Shown here: piece by piece, positions 37,107-49,743 of the stretch
Numbering within the stretch: position 1 is the stretch's first letter
Layout: each line of letters opens with the position of its first letter
Source of the DNA: Liolophura sinensis
Lineage: Eukaryota > Mollusca > Polyplacophora > Chitonida > Chitonidae
Direction of reading: 5' to 3'
NCBI RefSeq assembly: GCF_032854445.1
Contig: NC_088303.1
Span: 20,529,501-20,593,500, forward strand
DNA length: 64,000 bases
Notes under the pieces: model-generated
Databases searched by the model: none
Seen by the model: only the letters and a program-made list of their open reading frames with translations
What the model was told of the DNA's origin: nothing
Made by a program: the position numbers and the translations under genes

Positions 37107-40100
37107 TCAGACATGGATCATGTTGACTGCTTCCATCATTTCATCCACATGGACTCTGGATAGGAAGGTCCGCACCAGCTCGTACTCCACCTCGGACCAT
37201 GACCCTCTGATCTTTGAAGGTTGGCGGAAACACCTTGACCGTGCGATTCTGACCTTCTCCTGGCAAAGAACCTTTGCACTCAAGGTCAGCAGCCACTGAG
37301 TGACTTCATCTCTTGAAGGTCGTTTCCCTGACAACCAGCTCTCAGGACTCCACAAAAATACATGGATCAAATTGGCTGCCACCTCTGGAATTGGTCTCTT
37401 AAGAGTAAAAAGGCACAAGAGCATATCACGGACAAGCCAAGTTAATTCTAAGCTGTGCTGTTCTGATTTTAATATGTCATTTTTCATAGGGCTGCTAAGG
37501 TCGTATATACAGTATTTGACCTGGGACCGCTTGCACAATGCAATCATAGTCTAAGTTGACTGTAACCACTGTCGTAACACAGGTTAAAAACATGTTGCCA
37601 TGGAATCTACAATCAACTTAGCCTAGAGGCCCCTTAAGATTAACTATTTTTCATGCGACACATTTTGCTTGATTCTTATTGATTCACCTACCTTATTGGG
37701 CCACTTAAGATTTTTTTTTGCCAAGATTAATTTCTCATCAGCAAACTTTAAGTGTTTTCATCAAAAGTATCAGTATCATTTTGAAGCTTCTGAAAGCGCA
37801 TTTGCTATAGACCACACTTTTGATAAAATACAGTAATTTCGCTATGGTACAGAATTTCTGTACCATATTTTACATGTATGTTCCTCTTCATAATTTATAC
37901 CTTCAATGCAGTCTATAACAATCTCTAAAGTCTAATCTTGCTTTTACATGTACGTTTTATTTTGCTGTGTCAATTATTGTACTGTCAGATGAACAGGTGT
38001 TGCTTCCATGTTACAAACAGAATCAGAATGAGTTTCTCTGTGTGTTGCTACCTGGAGCGGCAGTTGTTGCTGATGTTACATGTTATATATGAAGCCTCAC
38101 CTTGCTGGGGTCTCTGTTTAGTAGCTCCCTGATCAATGTACATACTGGCTGAGGAAGACCCTCTACAAACCAACAGAAAGGTATTATCAACATTTAAGTA
38201 GATTTTTAAATGCTTAAGCTCTATTTCAAACAGCTGCATATCACAATCCTCCCTGGGTAGTTAGCGTACTAACACGCTGCACAATGACCCAGGTGCCTCT
38301 CGCCAATTTGGATGCTGTGAGCATGCTGGCTTCCTCTTTAATCGTACGTAGGAAGGTCTGTCAGCAACCAGCGGATGGTTGTTGGGTTTCCTCCCAACAT
38401 AATGCTGGCCATTGTCATATAAGTGAAAATATTCTTGAGTATGGCATTAATCATCAACCAGATAAATAAATAAATCACAAAGATCTTGCTAGTTTCCCCT
38501 ATAACACTCCAACCAGCATCAAATATCATAGTACTGACACCTACCTGTTCATATATGCAATATTGTACAAGAAAGTCTAAATAAATAGGCCTTGGCATAT
38601 TTATCTCCTAAATAGTAGGCCTACATGTATACCGAATTCATACATTCAAGCTGCATATAAACCTAACTGCCTCTTTAAATTGAATCCACTAATAAGTACT
38701 TGAATTCCTGATGTACATAGGTAGTTTTATACTATACCTCAACACAAACTACGATCCAATACAGCAGGATTTAACTATAGTTATATTGATGCTGAAAGCA
38801 CTGTCAAAAGATGTTGCAAAATCTGTAAATAATGACCCATTTTAGAAAATATTATTTTTCCTTTAAAATACATTTTGTAATGAAAGATTTTTGATGTCTT
38901 ACGCAGTCTTTGTTCAGCCTTGATGTACATACCTGGTAATGTTGGGAGTTGTTCTTCAGTGTAGGTCTGACTGTCCAGACGTTTGTCCACTTGGCCTCGA
39001 TAGAAAGGATTCCCCGCTCCAAAGATCTCGTACCCCAGGGCACCAGCTGCCCACACATCGGACTGGCTGTACTCCAGTTTGGAGAAGAATCCAGGAACAG
39101 CAGTCACAATCTGAACAAACCGAAGAAAATGTATTCATTTGTATGTTTGCCTGGTAAACCAAACGTGATGAAACATGCTTTTCTTAAAACTAGTTTAGTG
39201 AAGTTGCTGCAAAAAAACTAACAGAAAGCAAATTTATTGAAAATCAGTATTTTTATATGATAAAGAAAGTTGACATGATGTACAAGTTACAAATAAATAC
39301 ATTGTAACAAGACTTTTTTCACTATATCTTAGTTAATATGAATCAAGAAAGGAAGATTCATGAATGTTGACCTGCTTCTGTTCCTGTTGTTGTGTGAAAA
39401 CTGGAACATTTATTCCTGATAGTTTCTGTAAATTTATAAACTGTTTGCACAGTGCTAACCTCTGGGGCCATCAGCGCTCTGTTACCACCTCGAAACACGT
39501 CATCTGACAGATAAGGCAGCTTCAAACCACTTCCTTCAGCCAGACAACACCCAAAATCACTGATAACAAGATGCACAGAGTTAGGTCCCCTTTCCTCTAT
39601 TAGAATGTTGTCACTCTTCAGGTCCCGATGAGCTATTCCATGCTGTACCATGTGAACAACCCCCTCGAGCAGCTGTGCAAACAAGAGAAGAGAACTCCGC
39701 AGAGAAAGATTTCTCTCACTGAGGTACTCCCTCAAAGTGTGACTGTACCTGAAATAGAGAACAAACCAAATGCTTAACCCAGTAAAGTGAACTACACTGC
39801 ATGTGTAGTATTCATTTATTTATTTATTTGATTGGTGTTTTACACCATGCTCAAGAATATTTCACTCAGACAAAGGCAGCCAGCATTATGGTGGGTGGGA
39901 ACCCGGCAGAGCCCGGGGGAAACCCACCACCATCCGCAGGTTGCTGTGCATGTGATTCAGATATAAGTTATGTAGATAGATTTTGATCTCCACATTTTAA
40001 CTTTAATCAAGTAATTATTGTACCATTAATAATGGGAACTACCTGGATTAATTATGAATTCATTATTTATTTATTTATTTATTTTACTGTAATTTTATTA

Positions 40101-41893
40101 GAGTTTTATGCTGTATTCAAGAATATTACACTTCGGCTGACAGCATTATGTGGGAAAACCCATGACCATCTGCAGGTTGCTAACAGACCTTCCCACATAC
40201 AAACGGAGAGGAAGGCAGCATGAGCTGGACTTAAACTCACAGCAATCACACTAGTGTGAGGCTTCTTCAGTTGATCAATGTGCTGAGCCAGCATGCTAAT
40301 GTGTATACATCTATGAGCGTATTTACATATTTATTTCATTGAAATCATTCTCTTTAAGAAAAAATATTTCACTTATGACACGGTTTGTAAGAGGAGTATT
40401 ACAACCAGGCTGGTCAACTTCACTGCACACTGACAGGTCACACTGCATTCCCCATCAGAAGATGCCTCAAAACACCGAGCTAGCCCGAAGGCCAAAATAC
40501 ACGTACTGGTTGAATGTTTGTGAAGTCTTCTTCATGATGATATAAACCTTACCTTTTCATGACCAGGAACATAGTCTGACTCCGTCCAAAGCCATCCGGG
40601 TTCTGTGATTGGGGCAGGGCATCTGGGAACTGCGCCAGGGCTCCGTCCAGCTGAGGCACTGACCCAACAAACACAGACCTCATGTCTACAATGTTAGGGT
40701 GTGGAGGCAGATCCTTTTTCTTCTTCACATGCCTTCTGCAAAATCAAAGAGGCTATCAATATTTATCTTACCCATCTGTAAGTTAGTATGTAGACTGAAA
40801 TGTAGTATGTAGTCTGTCAGCATTTCTTGCTACAAAACTTTATAAACATTATTAAAGAAGATAATCCAAAATTTCATGCCAAAAAAGTGCATTTTCAGTG
40901 GAAAATAAATCACAAAAAGGCATTACTTTGAATGCCAAAATATACATTTTCCCAGTAGATATACATGTATCATTCTACCTCCCAAAAAGATCTTAAAAGA
41001 ACTTTCTATATTCAGGATCAGACAAAATCATAAACATTTTTCATTTACTCTAATACATATTCTTGAAGCACATGAAAATGCAATGCTCAGTCACAGTATA
41101 ATAGTCAAAGAAGTTTGCTTACCCCAAATCTGCTGATTCTTGCTCACTGGGGCCCAGTTTGTTCTTCACAGGGATTGTCTCCCTTTCCATGGCCTTCATT
41201 ATAGCATCTGAATTCGACTCCACATCATAGTTAAACATCATCTTCACTGCCAAGTTGAACTCATCTTCACTGGCTATGTCAATATCATTCCCAGCAGCTG
41301 AAAAGTCAACACCAAAACATGCTGTATATTTTCAATAGCATGGCTTGTTTACATGGTGAAGGAGTCATTCTCTGGCAAGTGTTGGTGTAAGAATTATATT
41401 TTTGTAGAAGCTATGAAGACAGTTAAATCATATCCAGGCAGCTCCTTGTCAAATTGTGACTTCTGAAGATCCAACTTACATGTAATTATGTAAAGTGGAA
41501 GTGAATAGTTGATAGAATGGCAAAGTAATTCCAACCACACTCAATACATACCTAAAAATAATTTTTCAGTTACGCGACATCTAGCTTTTTGGATCAAGCT
41601 TTGTATATCTATGTGAATTCACCAGTTAAAGACAATGAACAAGGAAAATCACATGGCAGGTACAGCATAGTGAATACTTCACACTAGCTTAGAAAATGAC
41701 ATACATGTAATATCAATTAAAATAATAGAGTATTCAGCACCACCTGACAGTATAAAGCAGGCCAGAAGGTGACTACAGGCAGCCCAGTTGTGAGCCACTA
41801 GTCTACCTGTGGTAGACAGAGTGACCTTGTGGTTCACCATATCTGTACCCAGAGCAAACCAATATATGCATGGTGAGCAAATTAATGCTCTCT

Positions 41894-41932
<39 letters not shown>

Positions 41933-44365
41933 TGTAAACAAGTGTACTAATCAGATTTTTTAGCCTGGTTGATGACATCAATTACTACTGATAAGAATGC
42001 TGGTATACACAATAAATGACCTTACCTAACTCATTTGTTTCTTGCTCAGTAAGTACAGGTGCTATGCTGAACACAGCCACTGCCCCGTCATTATCCACAT
42101 CAACCCATGTGTCCTCTGCCTCCACTTCACTGATGATGCTAATGTCACTGTCTGCCAGATTCATGTCCTCATCGCTGACATCTGTCAAACTAAACTCGCT
42201 GTCATCAGACCCATCACCCATTCCACTAGTTTCAATGATGTAACGCTCCCCTGCTTCAGCTGTAAATTCTGTATCAACTATGGAAATGTCTTCGTCTGAA
42301 ACATTGAAAAATAGGTTATACATGTAGTTTAAGTGCTTAAAAGAAAGGGCAACTACAGACCAAATATTTGTACGTTCAATGATAAAGTATACCACATGAT
42401 TTTTAAAATTGCACACTTCTTTACTTTTGAGATGTTGCATAACCAAGATATCACAGTTCACAGTAAGCTAAGATACACACATTATAAACATTGAAAGTAC
42501 CATCATATCAATTTTAACCAATCAGAGGCAAGATATTTGTGTAATCTGAGAATGTAGCTCATTCTGCTGATGTCATGTGAACCCTGTTTTGCCTTTTAGC
42601 CATCTGTACTTGGTGTATTAAATATAAATACACACAACATGATGCTCCCACTTTCTTTAACACTACCTATCCCATGGCCTCAAAAGTCGATTTTATAGGG
42701 ATGGCATGAATACCAGAAAAGATTACAATGGCCTTTTAGGCCTGTTTACACCTCTCTTCCAAAATAACTAGGGTTAATCATTGTCTTTTCTTAAAAAAAA
42801 AAAAAATTTATATTAAAACAAAAATTGCTGATGAACTGAGAATAACAGACCCAGCAACTTTTGCACTATTTAAAGGGTAAGTGAATGTCTTTATGCTTTT
42901 TTTATGACAAGCAACAAAACTAAAAATACAAGAACATGCAAGATTTTCAACCAGCATAAATAATTCCAAATTAATATTAAGATTTTGAAATGTTTTCAAA
43001 CAACAGAACAGTCTTCCTCAAAAAATTCTAAGACACAGGAAGACAGAAAAACATTTAAAGTAAGAATAATGCAGTGTCTTGTAACTGCGGATATTTCTGA
43101 ACAAAAATTTTTGGAACAACCAAATTTGACAACCATTAACACAACTGTCTGTTAATTATGAAATGGCCATACCAATAGGAGTGGGTTTAAGCCTAGCCTC
43201 ATACACGGCAGCATTGCAACCCTTGCTGATCATTTTCCCGAACTCCAGATCTTCCAGAACAATGCCTGATCTACAACCGACTTTCTCTGCAGATGCTGCT
43301 GGTTTGCCCTGCTCCTCACATGAAGGTTTGAACATTTCCTGAAAACAAACATGGGTGTGGCACATTCTTCACATATTGACGAAACATTAATTTCTTCAGA
43401 AGGCATATGCATATATTAGCACTGAATTAAAGTATACCATGACGATATATATATAATAATATAATTCACCCAAAAAGTTTCAGAATCAAATGCTACATGT
43501 GTAGGGTCCTATAATATTTAAACTATATGGTAGTACTTTTATATATTGATATTATAATGTAAACCCTTTTACAATGTGCAATGGGCTTTCACACTACACT
43601 GTTATGCTTATAATATATATTGTAATGCTGTGTTTTTAGTCTAATTAAATCATACACAGTTTCTGTTCCAGGTGGTCTTACAAAATGGCGCACAAAGTTT
43701 AGTAGGTATATTTGAGTACTGTCACATTACAAGCGGTTCCTACAAGACGGATATGTATCTGAATAGGCATCCAATAAAGTTTTTCCGTCTGTAGTTTAGA
43801 GCGCAACTTATATACACATTGTGACACAGGGTCAATCTAGACAGGCCCGCCTGAAGCTAAATTTTGTGCAATAATATAGCATAACTGATAACTGAAAGTA
43901 GCTAGTACATACTCGGATCTGCTCAAAGACATTTTCTGTAGGGTCCACCTTTTTCTCAAAGCTCTGATTAGCCGATATAGCAAGGCTGATGAATGCAAAT
44001 ATTGGAGTGTGTTTGGCATTTCGACTGAGGCTACCGCCTAGAAATTGAAGGGCAGCTCTTTTGCGCAGTTCCCCTGCGAGACTGTTGATGTTTGCCCTGT
44101 ACACCAGTCCACCAAGGACCCCTGGTTTTAACTCCTGGGAACTTCCCTTTGGTAAAATAACGGGCCCTTTGATTTCTACTCGTTGAGCATCTCTTGGGAT
44201 TCGGCCGACTTCTTTTGGTTTTGATGAGATAGTTTCTCCTTTCTGAAGAACACCTTGGAGAATTTGTCGGCCATGTTGATAGCATTTCAGCAAAACCTTC
44301 CGAATTGAACTTTCGATGCCCGTTTTCTGGGCAACCTGCGTTGCCCAGAATGGGGCACCAGCCAT
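37107..44365 (-). CDS. PINK1: PTEN-induced kinase 1, mitochondrial Ser/Thr kinase, 8 exons
   Basis: Kinase that accumulates on damaged mitochondria and phosphorylates ubiquitin and Parkin to start mitophagy. Exons in transcript order: 44365-43913, 43338-43173, 42295-42026, 41297-41123, 40735-40553, 39748-39460, 39110-38933, 37462-37107. The sum is 2070 nt, 689 aa, longer than the roughly 580 aa of human PINK1. Seen: a basic N-terminus suited to mitochondrial targeting, a short hydrophobic segment (PIFAFISLAISA) near residue 125, glycine loop GKMISKGCNAAVYEA, LAVKMMFN (Lys315), IAHRDLKSDN (Asp458), SDFGCCLAEGSG (Asp480), LMAPE, YSQSDVWAAGALGYEIFG, and a family-specific C-terminal extension. 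The last acceptor (ATTAAAATCAG) is weak but gives an in-frame join matching the family (LPTLPE...LVRDML). The extra length is mostly an acidic exon 3. Confidence 0.95.
38248..38475 (+). mobile_element. SINE family A, plus orientation
   Basis: Head GGTAGTTAGCGTACTAACAC, then AATGACCCAGGTGCCTCTCG, body CCAGCGGATGGTTGTTGGG and CCAACATAATGCTGGCC, tail ATTCTTGAGTATGGCATTAA and AGATAAATAAATAAAT. It lies in the last PINK1 intron, antisense to the gene. Confidence 0.85.
39812..39946 (-). mobile_element. SINE family A, head-truncated
   Basis: Tail and body (TTTATTTATTTATTTGATTG, ACCATGCTCAAGAATATTTC, GGCAGAGCCCGGGGGAAACC) ending at CATCCGCAGGTTGCTG. This is nearly the same truncation point as the copy at 36571-36700. 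It lies in a PINK1 intron. Confidence 0.85.
40064..40300 (-). mobile_element. SINE family A
   Basis: Minus-orientation copy with a TTTATTTATTTATTTTACTG tail complement, CCATGACCATCTGCAGGTTG, CAGCATGAGCTGGACTTAAA and the head remnant GAGCCAGCATGCTAAT. It lies in a PINK1 intron. Confidence 0.8.
41892..41932. repeat. (GT)n microsatellite
   Basis: A short CT run is followed by about 17 uninterrupted GT dinucleotides, in a PINK1 intron. Confidence 0.95.
42026..42295 (-). CDS. PINK1: PINK1 exon 3: acidic insertion in the kinase N-lobe
   Basis: This 270-nt in-frame exon encodes about 90 residues dominated by Asp, Glu and Ser, for example GDGSDDSEFSLTDVSDED. It lies between the glycine-loop strand pair (AAVYEARL) and the strand with the catalytic lysine (LAVKMM), where PINK1 proteins carry insertion 1. 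The insertion here is much longer than I recall for the vertebrate protein. The acceptor (ATGTTTCAG) and donor (GTAAGG) are good. The reading frame stays open throughout with coding-like codon use. Confidence 0.85.
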
Positions 44366-45531
44366 TTTGGAAAGTTATTTCACTAGGTTGATGATTGGGT
44401 TACATTTCACACCCAAATAAATATTCCCAGACTGACCGAGGAAGGCTACACGTCTGGAGTATGCTTTCTTTCTGGCTGACGAAATGCCCTCTGACAGTTA
44501 TCACGTGGGGGCTGCTCAAAATAATAACATACGGGTTCCATTAAATTCGTCATCAAGAGCAAAATGTGGAAATCTTTGGTCTTTGTTTATTACATCTATG
44601 TTTGACAACAACACACTTCTCTGAAAAGCTTATCCGTGACTTCTTTTCTATCACAAAAATAAAATTTGGAATTAAATCAGATTGAAACTGTAATACAATA
44701 TATAAAACATGCGCTGTTTCCGGCCTTCGGCTCCTTTTGAGTCACCTTAACCCACTGGTATTTCTCAATCCACAACGTGTGTGTTATAATTTGGAGCTAG
44801 GATTGAGACAGGTAACGTTTAACCAAGAAAGAGTATGTTGTTAACTTTTTATTTTGCAAACACGGGTCAAATTTGACTGACAGTTACTGTGCGAGAACCA
44901 GTCTAGCAAATGCCATGTATCAAAAGCGATTGTCGTGATTTCCAGAATAAATATGGTCGGACATTTTAAACATTTATATTAAACAAGTTGAGTGACTGAG
45001 TACAAACAAACTTGTACATGTACGAAATATGGCATACACAGTTTGCAAGTGCTACGGAGAATTATTTAATATCTTTGTTCTTTCCATAAATGTAGGACAT
45101 TCTGAACTAAATCAACGATATTCTACTTGTATTTGCTGCAGCTACTTATACTTCTTTAAAAAAAAAAAAACATTTATAAATTATATGCACATCTAACACT
45201 ATTAGTTGGCCTACATGATGCTGGCTGCAGGTCAAAGTAGATCACTGTTTGCCTTAAATTATGCAGATGTAAAGTTACAAATTTAGGAAAAGTATTAAAT
45301 GTTAATTGATAGAAATAATCAAAAAAAAAAAAAAATGTTTAGTGTATATGGTTAGTATTGGGTCCTGCTCAAGAATTGTTGCATGTGCTATGGACGATTT
45401 TGATCAGTTAATATTCTCCTATTCCTATATAAAGTGGCATGTACTATACATAATATAACTTAATTTAATTAAATAGGTTAATTATGCCAGTTATAGTTTC
45501 ATTAATTATTGCTACTTAAATTTTTTTCAGA
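44366..45531. promoter_or_regulatory. Head-to-head region between PINK1 and RANGRF
   Basis: The two start codons lie 1.17 kb apart on opposite strands, so a shared bidirectional promoter is likely. The PINK1 ATG has A at -3 in its context. The RANGRF leader is spliced into 45531; a donor at about 44811 (GAGACAG|GTAACG) fits its first exon. No TATA box stood out. Confidence 0.5.
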
Positions 45532-48500
45532 ATGGGGGGAAAGGAAAAGCTTCTGTTTGGAACAGCCTTGTCGGTTGTCCTGCCGGAAAATGCTAAGGAT
45601 GTAAGGTATGCAACAGGCAAAAATCCTAATCAATAATGAAAGTGAATACAGTCTGCATGATCAACACTTTCTGAGATTTTACTCTAACCCCATTTTTCAG
45701 AGAATTTATCACCTGTCTGAAAGTCACGTCTAATACACATAAAATTATGGTTTCACAATCCCTTCATCCATTCACTAGACCGACTGCACAGCCTTTCTAT
45801 CTTCAAATTAAGGGGCACCCAGTTTCTATGTAGGCCTACAGGTTTCATGTGTGACATGTTTTGTTATACATCAACTGATGATTAATTGGGCATAAATAAT
45901 TTGCCACAATAGCCTTATTTTTATTTACAAATATAAGTGGACAAGAATAAAGACGTACCCTACACGTATATATAAATTTTCATTACTGGTACAGTACAAT
46001 AAAATATTTGTCAAAATGTGATGAGTTATTCTGTGTTAAACTTTTAACCCCTTGCTCTTTCTGTCATCTTTCTCAGTGGTATACGAGATATCCCTGACAA
46101 TCAGGAAGTGTTTTGTCACCCAGTAACAGACCAGAGTTTTATTATAGAGCTTCTGGAGTTTGTGGATGGGACAGACGAGGAAGCCATCAAGTAAGGAGAA
46201 CCATAAACGTTACGAATAATTTAACTGATGTTTTGTGTAACAATTCAGATTTTTTTCATTTCAAGAGAAAAGAAAAGTTTTAAACTCTTTATAAGGTACA
46301 TGTATTGCTGTTTCTGTGGATAATAATCATGATTTTATGTGGGTTTTTTTAAGTTGATTGTACACTGTTTCGAGGAAAAGAAAACCTGTAGTGAAGTCAT
46401 TGCCATTAGAGGTAAATAGTCACACATGGATGAACAGTGTTTCCAAGATACCAGAATTGTTTTTTTAGTAGACTTGAAGTATTAGACATGGTTGAATTGA
46501 ATTAAATGTATCCACATATTTGAATTTGAAGTGGTGAGCATTTTGTATATATACCATACTTAGTGTGATGCAGTGCTGATGACGTCACATGCAGGCATTT
46601 TATCACAGCTATAATGGATGCTTAAATGCAGCCAAAGGCAAAAATAGCCCAAATTAACTCTGGAGGAGTAACATTTTTAAAATGTGTTTATTGTAAATAT
46701 GTAATTTTATGTTGAAAATGTGTGAATCAATATCCTTAAGTTATTAAATTGCATATTTATCCAAAATGTGAGATATATTTTAGCAATTTCTAAATTCAGG
46801 GCCTTATCAGATGATCTAGAGTCGATCACTTCGGTTCTGGAAATTGTTAGGGCTCTCAAATTGTTACTCACCCAAACTAAACAAGCTGTATTAAAACTAA
46901 CAAGTAAATTAACAAATATATGATGGTATACCAATCAAAAGTAAAGTTTTCATATAAATTTCTTTCATTTATTTTCTTAAACAGCATCATTTGCGTTTTT
47001 AAAATTTCACGGTCACAATATCACCACTAATGTTTGGGATCAGAACCTTTAATGGTTTTCTAGATATGGCCCTGAAATTTTTCCCCATATTAAAAATCTG
47101 TATTTGACCCTGAACATGTTATCTAGATTTTCTTATGACCTGTGAGTTCATGAAATTGATGCATGTGTTATTGTGTTTCTCTTGACCAGGACTCACTTCG
47201 AAGACTTAGCCTCGTGTAATGAAGCCTCGGCTTCTGCACAGATCATCAGGGTAGAAGAAATTCCAGTCCAGCAAACATCAATGGGAGAGTAAGTTTGTAT
47301 GGTTCAAGCCATCAGTTCAAGATGTATAATCACAACACTTTGTGTTGCCTTGAAAATGTTGATCGGATTTAAATTAGGATTTTGTTATATACTGTTTTGG
47401 TGTCATGGCGGGAAAATGTGACTGCACGACAGTTAGCTGATATTATGATGGTGTCAAGGTGTCAGGATAATGTGACTAACATGGTGTCAGGATAATGTGT
47501 CTGTGACATGATGTCAGGATGATGAGACTTTGGCATGGTGTCAGGCTAATGAGGCTTTGGCATGGTGTCACAGTAATGTGACAGTCATAGTATCAGGATA
47601 ATGTGTCTGTGACATGGTGTCGAGATAATGAGACTTTGACATGGTGTCGCAGCAATGTGACTATGACATGGTGTCAGGATAATGTGACTGACATACATGT
47701 AGTGTCAAGATAATGTGACTGTGACATGATGGTGTCAGGATTATATGGCTGTGTCATAGTATCATGATAAGGTAACTGTGACTTGATGTCAGGATAATGT
47801 GACTGTGTCACACTGCCAGGATAACTTGGGTATATCTTTAGAGACAGGAAAATGTGTTGGGCCTCATGGATAATGTTTTCTTTGACCTTTGTCTCTCCCT
47901 GTCTGTCCTTTTTTTTATGTCAGATGTCCCAGCGTATGGCAGTTATCAGGTCTGCCCTGTGTCTCTGTCTGTCGTCACATGTTCCAGCGTATGGCAGTTA
48001 TGAGGTCTGCATTGTGTCTGTGTCTTTTCTCAGATGTTCCAGCATATGACAGTTATCAGGTCTGCCCTGTGTCTGCGTCTTTTGTCAGATGTTCCAGCGT
48101 ATTGTAGTTATGAGGTCTGCCCTGTGTCTCTGTCTGTCGTCAGTTGTTCCAGTGTATGGCAGTTATGAGGTCTGCCCTGTGTCTCTGTCTGTCGTGAGAT
48201 GTTCCAGCGTACGACATTTATCAGGTCTGCCCTGTGTCTCTGTCTCTTGTCTGATGTCCCATCGTGTGGCAGTTATGAGGTCTGATGTTCAATGGTATGG
48301 CAGTTATGAGGTCTGTCCTGTGTTTGTGTCTTTTGTCAGGTGTTCCAACATATGGCATTTATGAGATCTGCCCTATGTCTTTTGTCAAATGCTCCAGCAT
48401 GTGGCAGTTATGAGGTCTGCCCTGTGTCTGTGTCTTTGTCAGATGTTCCAGGATATGGCAGTTATCAGGTTCGCCCTTTGTCTGTGTCTTTTGTCAAATG

Positions 48501-49650
48501 CTCCAGCATATGGCAGTTATGAGGTCTGCCCTTTGTCCGTGTGTTTTGTCAGATGTTCCAGTGTATGGCAGTTATCAGGTCTGTCCTGTGTGTTTTGTCA
48601 GATGTTCCAGTGTATGGTAGTGTTCAGGTCTGCCCTGTGTCTGTGTCTTTTGTCAGTTTCTTCCAGCATATGGCAGTTATCAGGTCTGTCCTGTGCCTGT
48701 GTCTTTTGTCAGATGGTCCAGCATATGGCAGTTATCAAGTCTGTTTTGTGTTTTTTGTCAGATGTACAAGTGTATGGCAGTTATCAGGAAGACAGAATGT
48801 AGCCAAATTCCATGATACTGCTGAGAACATTGTCAATGTTCACATGGGGGTGATTCGCCTGACTGAGTACCGCACAGACATCGTTATCACCTTTAACGAC
48901 CCTGTGCTGATCAGGTAAATTACATTAGGATTTAGTACTACAGGAGACTATACTGTAGGAGTCAACTGGGCAGTGCAAACAAGGTAAAAAATGCACTACA
49001 AACTGCACGGCTGTATCAAAAGGACTCTTATTGTAGACTTACCTGAAGTTTTCATTCATTAACACAAGATGCAAGAGATCCACTCTCTGAATAAAATCCG
49101 ATCTGCACCAGGAGTTTAAAATTGGCTGGTCGACCTGGTATTCATGTACTGTAACTGATTGGGACATCTTGTCATGGTACTAAAGTGTTCAGAAGTAGAA
49201 TATTGAATTTTAAACAGAAAATAAGTTTATTTACATACATATGCTGAAACTGGGAAGAGCCTCCAAGTCTGTTGCCAGGCTGAGACTAGGTGGTCCATTG
49301 ATTTATGCATTTATTTGATAGGTGTTTAACGCCGTACTGAAAAATATTTCAGTAGTATTATAGTGGGATGAAACGAGGCAGAGCCAACTGCGGGTTGTTG
49401 GCAGATATTCCCAGCAGCAGATATTCCCAGCAAATATTCCTGGCAGATATTCCGTGAAAGTACATGAAGAACAGTGTTAACATGTCACGTTTTAGAGAAT
49501 TCCTTGAAATGTGTTTTATATGTGTGTTTCAGTCCTGAGAGCAGTAGCTATGCACCAATACCAACCTCAGCAGGCCCCTGGCAGGTGGAAGACTTCCATA
49601 AAGCTGTCACCTCATTACAATTGCTGGATCCAGGAATATTCAGTGATTGA
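45532..49650 (+). CDS. RANGRF: Ran guanine nucleotide release factor (MOG1), 5 exons
   Basis: Small Mog1/PsbP-fold protein that binds Ran and promotes guanine nucleotide release; in vertebrates it also aids sodium channel trafficking. Exons: 45532-45605, 46077-46190, 47190-47288, 48762-48914, 49533-49650. The sum is 558 nt, 185 aa, essentially the human length. Landmarks: an N-terminal [19 protein letters not shown], the signature [54 protein letters not shown] and a C-terminal LLDPGIFSD. The ATG lies two bases after an acceptor (TTTTTTTCAG|A), so a 5' UTR exon lies upstream; a consensus donor (GAGACAG|GTAACG) near 44811 is a candidate. The gene is head-to-head with PINK1. Intron 3 contains two minisatellites, the second built from the exon 4 acceptor. 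Confidence 0.95.
47399..47828. repeat. Roughly 30-bp minisatellite in RANGRF intron 3
   Basis: Diverged repeats of a unit like GACATGGTGTCAGGATAATG followed by TGACTG recur more than ten times. It is unrelated to the exon-derived array that begins about 100 bp downstream. Confidence 0.85.
47918..48761 (+). repeat. Minisatellite made of RANGRF intron-3 end plus exon-4 start, about 16 decoy copies
   Basis: Units of mostly 49-57 bp (one shorter) have the form TCTTTTGTCAG followed by ATGTTCCAGCGTATGGCAGT and TATCAGGTCTGCCCTGTGTC. The genuine exon 4 at 48762 starts with ATGTACAAGTGTATGGCAGT and TATCAGGAAGACAG after TTTTTTGTCAG. So each unit carries an acceptor and about 27 nt of exon start. The exon is the last unit. 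Individual units vary more than in the CAPZB array, suggesting greater age. Confidence 0.95.
49301..49412 (-). mobile_element. SINE family A fragment
   Basis: Tail and part of the body: TTTATTTGATAGGTGTTTAA, CGCCGTACTGAAAAATATTT, GAAACGAGGCAGAGCC. It lies in RANGRF intron 4. Confidence 0.7.
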
Positions 49651-49737
49651 CCGGAGCTGTCTCCCCTTCACATGTATTGTGACATTGCAGATGTCAGTGC
49701 AGATTGATCCGATGGATAGAGAATCTGTTTTTTATTC

Positions 49738-49743
49738 AATAAA
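49738..49743 (+). terminator. Candidate RANGRF polyadenylation signal
   Basis: AATAAA lies about 88 nt after the RANGRF stop codon. Other AATAAA motifs lie further downstream, so use of this one is a guess from position. Confidence 0.4.

Noticed and set aside
47852-48918. Open frames with repeated peptides ([15 protein letters not shown]-like)
   Set aside because: They follow the RANGRF intron minisatellite; only the last 153 nt are a true exon.
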